Part shown: one piece after another, positions 1 to 6,922 of the stretch
Position numbering within the stretch: the first letter of the stretch is position 1
Layout: each line of letters starts with the position of its first letter
From: Verrucomicrobia bacterium UBA3063
GTDB taxonomy: Bacteria; Verrucomicrobiota; Verrucomicrobiia; Methylacidiphilales; Verrucolacustridaceae
Direction: 5' to 3'
DNA: 12,967 nucleotides
Assembly (NCBI GenBank): GCA_002366885.1
Contig: DFCD01000100.1
Span: 1 to 12,967, forward strand
Notes under the pieces: model-generated
What the model was told of the DNA's origin: nothing
Database searches by the model: none
What the model saw: the letters and a program-made list of their open reading frames with translations, nothing else
Made by a program: the position numbers and the translations under genes

Positions 1-144
1 TGGGAAACCCCCAAGCTTCTTCCTGAAACCGCCTGGGCCTCCCTGCTGGAAGAGGTGGAGAAGCGCTACCACCGCCGCCGCGCCCGCCATGAGGACCTGC
101 TCCTCGTCCGCTCGGTTGCGGCCCAAGCCCCGAAACTTCCTTAG
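1..144 (+). CDS. 3' end of an unidentified gene (C-terminal 47 residues)
   Basis: Frame 1 is open from the first base of the window to a TAG at 142-144 and gives 47 residues. The third codon positions are overwhelmingly G or C, as in the confirmed genes downstream, so this looks like a real C-terminus and not chance. The peptide has an amphipathic helical look: a Leu/Glu-rich stretch (residues about 13-20, WASLLEEVEK) followed by a very basic patch (about 21-30, with RRRARH) and a short Ala/Leu tail. A basic tail suggests nucleic-acid contact, but I do not recognise the family and assign no function. It reads in the same direction as rplU and ends 104 bases before it. The beginning of the gene lies outside the window. 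Confidence 0.55.
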   Translation, partial: WETPKLLPETAWASLLEEVEKRYHRRRARHEDLLLVRSVAAQAPKLP

Positions 145-248
145 CACTCCCCTACCCGCACCCCTGGAGGATACCCCTTGCGGAGCCTCCACCCTCAACC
201 AACAGTCTCCTTGCCCTTTGCCGTTTTTTCCCTTAGGCTTTCGAACTT
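145..248 (+). promoter_or_regulatory. Leader/intergenic region upstream of rplU
   Basis: This 104-base gap probably holds the promoter and leader of the ribosomal protein genes. A six-base-pair inverted repeat is visible (TGGAGG at 165-170 with CCTCCA at 186-191, 15-base loop). A run of six T residues lies at 224-229, too far from the stem to make a standard terminator. A weak promoter-like pair is TTGCCC (211-216) and TTAGGC (233-238), 16 bases apart. There is no clear Shine-Dalgarno sequence before the ATG at 249. All of these are weak matches; none is assigned firmly. Confidence 0.25.
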
Positions 249-572
249 ATGCCAACCCTTGCCGTCATCAGGACAGGTGGAAAACAGTACAAGGTTCGCG
301 AAGGCGATACCCTTGTGGTGGAACGCCTTGCGGGCGAGCCCGGCTCCTCCACCGAGATTTCCGACGTTCTTCTTCTTGCCCATGACTCCAAGGTCCAGGT
401 GGGCAAACCCGTGGTCTCCGGCGCCAAGGTCGTTGCCGAGGTGCTGGCCCAAGATCGCGCCCCCAAGGTTGTCGCTTACAAGTACCGCCGCCGGGAAGGT
501 TATCATCGCAAGGTCGGGCACCGTCAGTCCCGCACCCGCATCAAAATCAAGGCCATTCAGGGTGGCCGCTAA
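249..572 (+). CDS. rplU: 50S ribosomal protein L21
   Basis: Encodes L21, a large-subunit protein that binds 23S rRNA. The 107-residue product is close to the usual length of about 103. Family features are visible: GGKQYKV at residues 10-16 near the N-terminus, a beta-rich middle with VGKPVVSGAKV (51-61), and the hallmark basic C-terminal segment from about 77 to 93 (YKYRRREGYHRKVGHRQ), which lies against rRNA, followed by TRIKI. The ATG at 249 gives the standard short N-terminus, so the start is well supported by homology even though no strong ribosome-binding site precedes it. The gene is followed 14 bases later by rpmA, the classic L21-L27 pairing seen across bacteria. Confidence 0.97.
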   Translation: MPTLAVIRTGGKQYKVREGDTLVVERLAGEPGSSTEISDVLLLAHDSKVQVGKPVVSGAKVVAEVLAQDRAPKVVAYKYRRREGYHRKVGHRQSRTRIKIKAIQGGR

Positions 573-586
573 CCGGGGAGTCCGCC

Positions 587-847
587 ATGGCACATAAAAA
601 AGGTCAGGGATCCACACGCAACGGCCGGGACAGCCACAGCCAGCGGCTCGGCGTGAAACGCTTCGGTGGCCAGCTCGTGCCCGCCGGTTCCATCCTCGTA
701 CGGCAGCGCGGCACCAAATTCCACGCCGGCTCCAACGTCGGCATGGGCCGGGATCACACGCTATTCGCCCTTTCCGACGGACACGTCCGCTTTGATCGCG
801 GCAACCGGCGCATCCACATCGATCCCTCGCCCGCCGCGGCCGCCTAA
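587..847 (+). CDS. rpmA: 50S ribosomal protein L27
   Basis: Encodes L27 (86 residues, normal length), whose N-terminal tail reaches the peptidyl-transferase centre and helps place tRNA substrates. The family's most conserved stretches are present: MAHKK at the N-terminus, GSTRNGRDS (residues 8-16), RLGVKRFGGQ (20-29) and the RQRGTKFHAGSNVGMGRDHTLFA region (39-61). It has the direct MAHKK start, without the cleaved N-terminal extension known from Firmicutes L27. A GGGGAG ribosome-binding site at 575-580 sits six bases before the ATG, the clearest such site in the window. The C-terminal tail is short and ends in four alanines. Instead of obgE, a uvrA homologue follows. Confidence 0.97.
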   Translation: MAHKKGQGSTRNGRDSHSQRLGVKRFGGQLVPAGSILVRQRGTKFHAGSNVGMGRDHTLFALSDGHVRFDRGNRRIHIDPSPAAAA

Positions 848-865
848 CCCCGGCAACGCGCGGGG
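848..865 (+). promoter_or_regulatory. Inverted repeat between rpmA stop and uvrA start
   Basis: CCCCG (848-852) is perfectly complementary to CGGGG (861-865) across an 8-base loop. The left arm begins immediately after the rpmA stop codon and the right arm ends immediately before the A of the uvrA ATG. The right arm also contains the only G-rich stretch that could act as a ribosome-binding site for that ATG. If the hairpin forms, it would hide the uvrA start until a ribosome finishing rpmA opens it. That coupling is inference; a five-pair GC stem can arise by chance in sequence this GC-rich. Confidence 0.35.
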
Positions 866-3721
866 ATGGCCGCGCTTCCCGTGAGCCGAACCGGCGATCT
901 CCTCCGCATCCGCGGCGCCCGCCAGCACAATCTCGCCGGACTCAATCTCGACATCCCCAAGCACCGCCTCGTCGTCCTCACCGGCCCCTCCGGCTCCGGA
1001 AAATCCTCCCTCGCCTTCGACACCGTCTACGCCGAGGGACAGCGCCGCTACCTCGAAAGTCTTTCGGCCCACGCCCGTCTTCATCTGGAACGCCTGCCGG
1101 CCCCCGCCGTGGACTCCATCGAGGGCCTTTCCCCCACCCTTGCCGTCGAGCAGCGCCACTCCGGCGGCTCCGGCCGCTCCACCCTGGCCACCTCAACGGA
1201 AATCCACGATCACCTTCGCGTTCTCTTCGCGACCAACGGCACGCCCCACGATCCCCAAACCGGAAGGCCCCTGCTGGCCTCCTCGCCGCAGCAAATCGTC
1301 GACCGCCTGCTCCGCGACCACGCCGGCGCCTTCGCCGTCCTGCTGGCTCCCCTCGCCTCCGCCGATCCGGTCCGATGGAAAAAGGAGGGCTTTCTCCGCG
1401 CCCGACAACAGGGCAAGTGGGTCGACATCTCCTCCGCAAACGGGGAGGAGGCCCTGGAACTGGTCATCGACCGGCTGCAACTGCAGGAGTCCAGCCGCGC
1501 CCGCCTGGCAGACTCCCTGGATCTGGCCCTGCGCTTGGGCCAAGGACGCGTTCTGCTCACCTTCACCTCCCCGGATTTTTCCCAGGCTTCCGGAATCCCG
1601 GATCTTCCCCTTTCTTCCGAAGCCATGGACCACCAGACGGGTTACCGGGCACCCCACCTCACCCCGCGCCATTTCTCCTTCAACAGCCCCGAGGGCGCCT
1701 GTCCTGACTGCTCCGGCCTCGGCGTCCGGCTCGCTCCCGACCCCTCCAAGGTTGTTCCCCGCCCGGAACTCTCCTTGGACAAGGGCGCCATCGCCCCTTG
1801 GAACCGCGCCCATCCCCGCATCCGCTCCTACTACCGTGCTCTCGCCCGCGATCTCGCCCGTCACCTCGGCGTCGATCCGTCCGCCCCATGGTCCCAATGG
1901 CCGGCCACCGCACGGGATTTTTTTCTCCGCGGATCCAACGGCAAGGCAGTCACGCTCCAGACCACCCGCCAAGGACGTCTTGTCCGCGAAAAGAAACCTT
2001 TTGAGGGGATTCTCCCGGAGCTCGACCGCGGCATGGCTGCGGCCGTTTCGGAATCCGCCCGCAACCGCATCCGGCGTTTTTTCAGCCCCGGCACCTGCCC
2101 CAGCTGCCGCGGCCAGCGCCTCCACCCCGATGCACTCCTTGTCACGCTGGGTGGACCTCCCGGAAAAGGCCACAGCATCGCCTCCTTTTGCCAGCTCTCC
2201 GTCTCCGCGGCGCGGAAGTTTCTGGAACAGCTCCCCAAGCCCCCCGGTTCCTCCGCCCACGCCTTTGACCCCCTCCGCCAGGCGGTTCTCCATCGCCTCG
2301 CTTTTCTTGAAAAACTCGGGCTCGGTTACCTCACCCTCGATCGCCCCATGGACACCCTCTCTGGAGGCGAGGCCCGCCGTGCCCGCCTGGCCACCCAACT
2401 CGGCGGAGGACTTACCGGCGTCCTCTATGTGCTCGACGAGCCCAGCATCGGTCTTCACCCCGTCGACCACTCCCGCCTCCTCGATCTCCTCGGCGACCTC
2501 CGCGATCTCGGCAACTCGCTTTTGGTGGTGGAGCACGACGAGGAAACCCTCCGCCGGGCGGATCACCTGGTCGAACTTGGTCCCGGCGCCGGGGCCGACG
2601 GCGGGAAACTGGTGGCCCAAGGCACCCCGACGGAAATCGCCGCACGGGAAGACTCCCTGACAGGCGCATTTCTTTCCGGTCGCCGCAGGATTTCCTTTCC
2701 TCCCCGCCGTTCCCAGCCGATCGGCCGGCTGATCCTGCGCGGTGCGTCCGCCCATAACCTCAAGGGGGTCGACCTGGAAATCCCGCTGGGCTCCTTCAGC
2801 TGCATCACCGGGGTGAGTGGCTCGGGGAAAAGCACCCTGATTTTCGACACCCTCGCCCCGGCCCTGCAGCGCCAGCTGCAGGGCCCCTCCGCGGCACCGG
2901 AACCGGGCTCGTTTTCATCCCTGGAAGGTGTCGACCAACTCACCCGCGCCCTGGTGATCGACCAGACCCCTCTGGCCCGTCTCTCCCGCTCCAACCCGCT
3001 CACCATCCTCGGCGTCTTCGACGAACTCCGAAAATTGTTCGCCGCCCTTCCGGCCTCCCGAGCCCGCGGATTCGGCCCGTCCCGCTTCAGCTTCAACGTC
3101 CGTGGCGGACGCTGTGAAACCTGCGGGGGCCACGGGGAAGTGGCCGTCCAGCTTCAGCTTCTTCCGGAAGCGGTCGCCCCCTGCCCCACCTGCGCCGGTC
3201 GTCGCTACAACCGGGAGACTCTTGCCATCACCTACCGGGGCCATTCCATCGCCGACGTGCTCGACCTTTCCGTCGACAGGGCTTGGCAGCTTTTCCGGGC
3301 CATTCCCACCCTCTCCTCCGCTTTGGAAGCCCTCGGCAAAGTCGGCCTCGGCTATCTCCCCATCGGCCAACCCGCCGACCGCCTATCCGGTGGCGAGGCC
3401 CAGCGCGTCCGCCTCGCCACCGCCTTGGCCTCCCGCACCCGCGGCCCTTCGCTTTACCTTCTCGACGAGCCCACCACCGGGCTTCACCTCGCGGAGGTCG
3501 AGCGGCTTCTTTCAGTTTTCTTCGCCTTGTGCGATTCTGGCCATACCCTCGTCGTCGTGGAGCACCACCCCGATGTCATTCGCCACGCCGATTATCTGGT
3601 CGACCTGGGACCCGGCGGTGGTGAAGCCGGTGGACGCATCGTCACCCGCGGAACCCCGGCCGAAGTCGCCCGCTGTAGCCAAAGCGCCACCGGCAAGATG
3701 CTGCGGGACCAAAGCCGGTGA
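866..3721 (+). CDS. uvrA: UvrA-type excinuclease ABC subunit A, divergent (probable paralogue)
   Basis: 951-residue UvrA-family protein with two ABC ATPase modules. In nucleotide excision repair UvrA dimers find DNA damage and load UvrB. Both ATP sites look intact: Walker A GPSGSGKSS (40-48) and GVSGSGKST (649-657); signatures LSGGEA (498-503 and 840-845); Walker B with LDEPS (523-527) and LLDEPT (865-870); H-loop His557 and His900. The second zinc module is complete (C750/C753, C773/C776), as is CPSC at 411-414. The first is half lost: C279/C282 remain but the partner CxxC is D255-H-Q-T258. A CPxC usual near residue 130 is D129-P-Q-T132. The UvrB-binding region (about 143-243) is present but lacks the conserved RKGEH-like segment, and the usual IGRTPRSNPATYTG motif reads LARLSRSNPLTILG (703-716). 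UvrA ancestry is certain; a canonical repair role is less so. GTG at 881 is an alternative start. Confidence 0.9.
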   Translation: MAALPVSRTGDLLRIRGARQHNLAGLNLDIPKHRLVVLTGPSGSGKSSLAFDTVYAEGQRRYLESLSAHARLHLERLPAPAVDSIEGLSPTLAVEQRHSGGSGRSTLATSTEIHDHLRVLFATNGTPHDPQTGRPLLASSPQQIVDRLLRDHAGAFAVLLAPLASADPVRWKKEGFLRARQQGKWVDISSANGEEALELVIDRLQLQESSRARLADSLDLALRLGQGRVLLTFTSPDFSQASGIPDLPLSSEAMDHQTGYRAPHLTPRHFSFNSPEGACPDCSGLGVRLAPDPSKVVPRPELSLDKGAIAPWNRAHPRIRSYYRALARDLARHLGVDPSAPWSQWPATARDFFLRGSNGKAVTLQTTRQGRLVREKKPFEGILPELDRGMAAAVSESARNRIRRFFSPGTCPSCRGQRLHPDALLVTLGGPPGKGHSIASFCQLSVSAARKFLEQLPKPPGSSAHAFDPLRQAVLHRLAFLEKLGLGYLTLDRPMDTLSGGEARRARLATQLGGGLTGVLYVLDEPSIGLHPVDHSRLLDLLGDLRDLGNSLLVVEHDEETLRRADHLVELGPGAGADGGKLVAQGTPTEIAAREDSLTGAFLSGRRRISFPPRRSQPIGRLILRGASAHNLKGVDLEIPLGSFSCITGVSGSGKSTLIFDTLAPALQRQLQGPSAAPEPGSFSSLEGVDQLTRALVIDQTPLARLSRSNPLTILGVFDELRKLFAALPASRARGFGPSRFSFNVRGGRCETCGGHGEVAVQLQLLPEAVAPCPTCAGRRYNRETLAITYRGHSIADVLDLSVDRAWQLFRAIPTLSSALEALGKVGLGYLPIGQPADRLSGGEAQRVRLATALASRTRGPSLYLLDEPTTGLHLAEVERLLSVFFALCDSGHTLVVVEHHPDVIRHADYLVDLGPGGGEAGGRIVTRGTPAEVARCSQSATGKMLRDQSR

Positions 3722-6213
3722 GAATCCTTCTTTTTCTCCTCATCCTGATCTCGGCCCCCTTCTCGCGGCTGCCGGCCGCGGAGCTTCCCAAGGATCTCCG
3801 TGTCGCCGAGGAGATGATCCGCGATGGCCTGGGTCGCGATGCCGCCATTCGCATCCGCAGTTGGCTCCAGAAAAACCAAGGTTTCCACCCGGAGGCACAG
3901 CTGCTGCTTGCCGAGGCTCTTCTCGCCGATAACCGCCCCTCCGAGGCCCTCGCCAACCTGCCAAAAGTCTCTCCGCCCGATCTGGAAGCCCGCGCTCTGC
4001 TGGTCCGCGCAACTTCCCTGAACCAGGCGGGCCGCTGGAAGGAGGCCCTGGAGGTATGGGAGCGCCTGGATCTCTCCACCCTTCCGGAAAACCAGGCCAA
4101 CCGGGCACGCCTCGGGTTCGCCCTGGCCCAGCTCAAGGAAAACCAAAGGGACTCCGGTCAAAAAAAGCTCCGTGAACTGATCGACCGCAACGACCCCTCT
4201 TCCTCGGATAACGCCCGCCTCCTTCTGGTCAAGACCCTCCTCGCCGAGGGGAAACAGGAAGAGGCGGAAAGGCAGTTGGCTGCTGTCCGGGAATCCCCGT
4301 CACCTCCGATCCGCACCGAGGGGCTCTACTGGCAGGCCGAAATCACCTCAGCCCGGGGAAAACACGAGGAGGCCCGCCGCCAGTTCCAGGCCCTGGTGGA
4401 GGATGCGGACGGAGCCGGTCGGGATGTCCTCGCACGGGCCTGGATTGCCATCGGCAGGATCGACCGTGCCCGCGGCAAACCCGGCGATGCCGCCACCGCG
4501 CTGGAAAAAGCCCTCGACCAGGGGGGCGACCCGGAAACCTTTCTGGCCGCCGCCCGGGAATACCTGGCCGCCGCCCAAGCCTCCCAATCCCTGCCAACCG
4601 CCGCGCTCCGTCTACGCGACGCCGTCCGTGAAAGGGAAAATGACGACGACAAGCGGGGACGATTTTCCCCCGCCCTCCTCCTGTTGGGATCCGCCACCCT
4701 GGAGGCCGGGAACGCCGAGGCCGCCGCCGCCGACCTCGATAACCTCATCCAAAATTACCCCTTCTCCCCCGCAGGCAACGAGGCGCGCCTCATCCTCGCC
4801 GAGGCTCTGGCAAAACAGGGGCAGCAGGGGGCCGCCCGGGAACAGCTTCGCAATTTGCTGAAGAAGGACGGATTGCCTGCGGAAATATCCTTTGCCGCGC
4901 ATTTCGCCCTGGGCGACCTGCTTCTTGCCGAGGGCAAGGCGGGGGAGGCGGCCGCTGCTTATCAGTCCGCCCTTCGCTCCGCCTCCACCCCGAAGGCGGC
5001 CGAGGATGCCCTTTACAATGCGGCCCTGGCCTGCGCCCGGATTCCCGATCCCGCGGAATTTTCCCGGATCGAAAAGACATTTTCGGAAAGATTTCCGCAA
5101 AGCGCGCGCCGGGCCTCCCTCGCCCTCGAACGGGGACGAATGCTGGAATCCAAGGGCGATTCCACCGCCAGCCGTTCGGCCCTGCAGGAGGTTGGCCGTT
5201 TGCCGGGTTCCGACTCCCTCCAGGCCGAAGCCGTCCTCCGCCGGGCCAATTCCCTGCTGCGGGGCGGCAACTTCGCCGAGGCCGCCCTCGCTTTTGGCGA
5301 GTTTGAAAAGCAGTTCCCCGCGTCGCCCTTCCTCCCCCAGGCCCTCGCCTCGGGCATCGAGGCCCGCCTCCGCGCCCGCGAACTCACCGGCACCCAGGCC
5401 CGGGCGGAGTTGGCCAAAATCCTCAGCCGTTTCCCCGACAGCACCCTCGCCCCCGCCCTTTCCTTCCAGATCGCACAAACCCATTTCGAGGAAAAAAACC
5501 ACGGGGAAGCCCTCACCGCCTTCCGGGAAATGGCCCAGAAGTTTCCCCAGGATCCCCTGGCCGACAACGCGCTCTACTACGCCGGCCTGAGCGCACTCGC
5601 CCTCGGTAATCCCGAGGAGGCGATCCGGCTGTTCCGCTCCCTTCCCGAAAACTCAGCCCTGCGGACCGATGCGCGTCTAGCTGAGATCGACGCCTGCCGC
5701 GCCGCCGGGGACTATGCCGGCGGCCTGCTCATTGCCAATTCCCTGCTCGCCAATCGCGCACCGAACCAACGCCCCTGGGTGGAAATCAGCAAGCGCCGCC
5801 TCGCCTGTGAATTTGCCCTCGGCAACACCGACCGGGGCAGCTTGGAACGGGCGGTGGTCACCGCGGAGTCCCTGCTGAAGAGCCCGGCCGCCGATGCCGC
5901 CGACAAAAACGAGGCCGGCTTCATCCGGGGAAGATCCCTCGAACAACTCGGCCGCGAGGATGAAGCCCTGCAGGCTTACCTCGACGTCCTCTACGGCAGG
6001 CTCGGCGCCAACCCTGACTCGTCCCAGCCGGAATACCTCTGGTTCGCCCGTGCCGGAGCGGAAGCCGCCAAAATCCAGGAAAAACGGGGCGATTTTAAGG
6101 GAGCCCTCGCCATTTACAGGATCCTCGAAAACGCCGGTGGCCCGAACCAGGCCGCCTTCGCCCGTAAAATCAACGACCTCCGCAACCGCCACTTCCTCTG
6201 GTCCGAACAGTAA
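3718..6213 (+). CDS. Secreted tetratricopeptide-repeat protein
   Basis: 831-residue protein made almost wholly of degenerate TPR helices. Residues 1-21 form a signal peptide: Arg2, a Leu/Ile-rich core (ILLFLLILIS) and a likely cleavage after LPAA, so it should be exported to the periplasm or outer envelope. The clearest repeats are near 392-420, 504-536, 578-611, 614-640 and 776-803, with the typical G-x-x-x-E-A-x-x-x-F/Y pattern; weaker ones fill 55-350. No enzymatic motif and no further membrane segment are visible. Such proteins usually act as scaffolds for envelope complexes, but no partner can be named. The GTG start overlaps the uvrA stop (GTGA) and is favoured because it alone supplies the signal peptide; the next Met (33) would remove it. 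It is probably coupled translationally to uvrA. Confidence 0.85.
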   Translation: MRILLFLLILISAPFSRLPAAELPKDLRVAEEMIRDGLGRDAAIRIRSWLQKNQGFHPEAQLLLAEALLADNRPSEALANLPKVSPPDLEARALLVRATSLNQAGRWKEALEVWERLDLSTLPENQANRARLGFALAQLKENQRDSGQKKLRELIDRNDPSSSDNARLLLVKTLLAEGKQEEAERQLAAVRESPSPPIRTEGLYWQAEITSARGKHEEARRQFQALVEDADGAGRDVLARAWIAIGRIDRARGKPGDAATALEKALDQGGDPETFLAAAREYLAAAQASQSLPTAALRLRDAVRERENDDDKRGRFSPALLLLGSATLEAGNAEAAAADLDNLIQNYPFSPAGNEARLILAEALAKQGQQGAAREQLRNLLKKDGLPAEISFAAHFALGDLLLAEGKAGEAAAAYQSALRSASTPKAAEDALYNAALACARIPDPAEFSRIEKTFSERFPQSARRASLALERGRMLESKGDSTASRSALQEVGRLPGSDSLQAEAVLRRANSLLRGGNFAEAALAFGEFEKQFPASPFLPQALASGIEARLRARELTGTQARAELAKILSRFPDSTLAPALSFQIAQTHFEEKNHGEALTAFREMAQKFPQDPLADNALYYAGLSALALGNPEEAIRLFRSLPENSALRTDARLAEIDACRAAGDYAGGLLIANSLLANRAPNQRPWVEISKRRLACEFALGNTDRGSLERAVVTAESLLKSPAADAADKNEAGFIRGRSLEQLGREDEALQAYLDVLYGRLGANPDSSQPEYLWFARAGAEAAKIQEKRGDFKGALAIYRILENAGGPNQAAFARKINDLRNRHFLWSEQ

Positions 6214-6275
6214 CCCCTGCCCATTTTTCCCCCGGTTTTCCCTGGGGAGAAACGAGCGGAACACATCCCGTCCTG

Positions 6276-6303
6276 TTGACATCCCCTTTCCAGGAAATAA
6301 CTT
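6276..6303 (+). promoter_or_regulatory. Candidate promoter for grpE-dnaJ-rsmE-HAD, with palindrome in the spacer
   Basis: TTGACA (6276-6281), an exact match to the housekeeping -35 consensus, is followed after 16 bases by TAACTT (6298-6303), an imperfect -10. The spacer contains a perfect 11-base palindrome, TTTCCAGGAAA (6287-6297), in the position where a repressor would block polymerase. TCCAG recurs at 6289, 6314 and 6327. No CIRCE (HrcA) element or good sigma-32-type promoter was found. Upstream, at 6226-6250, a seven-pair stem with one G-T pair and an 11-base loop lacks a following T-run, so it is not a convincing terminator for the TPR gene. Confidence 0.45.
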
Positions 6304-6340
6304 TTGCATCTTATCCAGGTGATTTTTCCAGCCTAAAAAC

Positions 6341-6919
6341 ATGAAAGCCAAGCACTCCCACAATCCCGGAAATCCCGGATCCGCCCCGGACGACCCGCAA
6401 ATCGTCCTGCCCGATGGTCGCCCCGCCGCCAGCGACGAGGCTCCGGAAGCGCAGCCGGATGCCGGCGCGGAAATCAACGCCCTCAAGGAACAACTTCTCC
6501 GCGTCCGTGCCGATTTTGAAAATTCCCGCAAGCGTTTGACCAGGGAGAAGGAGGAGTCCCTGAAGTATGCCAACCAGTCGATCCTCTCCGATCTTCTACC
6601 CCTGCTCGATCACCTCGAGTTGGGACTTCAGGCCGCCACTTCCGCCAAGGACGTCGCCTCGGTCATTTCCGGCCTCCGCCTGATCCAGAGTCAATTCGAG
6701 CGTTTCCTCACTGACCATGGGGTCACCGCCATCGAGGCCCTCGGCAAACCCTTCGATCCCCACCTCCATGAGGCCATCGGCACCGAACCCGCCCCGGGAA
6801 AGCCGGAAGGAACCGTCCTGCACCAGAGGCGTCGCGGCTTCAAACTGGGCGACCGCCTCCTCCGCCCGGCCAGCGTCGTCACCGTGGCCCCGCCCGGCCC
6901 GGCCGCCCCGGACGCCTGA
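6341..6919 (+). CDS. grpE: GrpE, nucleotide exchange factor of DnaK
   Basis: GrpE dimers release ADP from the Hsp70 chaperone DnaK in the cytoplasm and so reset its substrate cycle. The 192-residue product has the family's layout: a disordered, Pro/Asp/Glu-rich N-terminus (1-42), a long helix with coiled-coil character from about 43 to 100 containing RADFENSRKR (56-65) and LLPLLDHLELGL (85-96), and the C-terminal beta domain with GKPFDPHLHEAIG (135-147) and GFKLGDRLLRPASV (166-179). A short Pro/Ala tail follows. The ATG lacks a clear Shine-Dalgarno sequence. It is the first gene after the candidate promoter, and dnaJ starts three bases after its stop, as expected for co-expressed partners. 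dnaK is not in the window. Confidence 0.96.
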   Translation: MKAKHSHNPGNPGSAPDDPQIVLPDGRPAASDEAPEAQPDAGAEINALKEQLLRVRADFENSRKRLTREKEESLKYANQSILSDLLPLLDHLELGLQAATSAKDVASVISGLRLIQSQFERFLTDHGVTAIEALGKPFDPHLHEAIGTEPAPGKPEGTVLHQRRRGFKLGDRLLRPASVVTVAPPGPAAPDA

Positions 6920-6922
6920 TCC

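Noticed and set aside
141..149. TTAGCACTC, identical to one arm of the HrcA-binding CIRCE element
   Set aside because: There is no GAGTGCTAA partner nine bases downstream or anywhere near, and it overlaps the stop codon of the upstream gene far from the chaperone genes.
89..597. Alternative plus-strand frames overlapping the leader and rplU
   Set aside because: They conflict with rplU, have Pro/Ser/Arg-rich translations and no recognisable domain.
1140..2755. Long frames of about 500 codons on both strands within uvrA
   Set aside because: Low-complexity Pro/Ser/Arg or Gly/Ala-rich translations that shadow the well-supported UvrA frame.
6226..6250. Seven-pair stem after the TPR gene considered as a terminator
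   Set aside because: The stem has a G-T pair and an 11-base loop, and the T-run lies on the wrong side (upstream), so it does not fit an intrinsic terminator.
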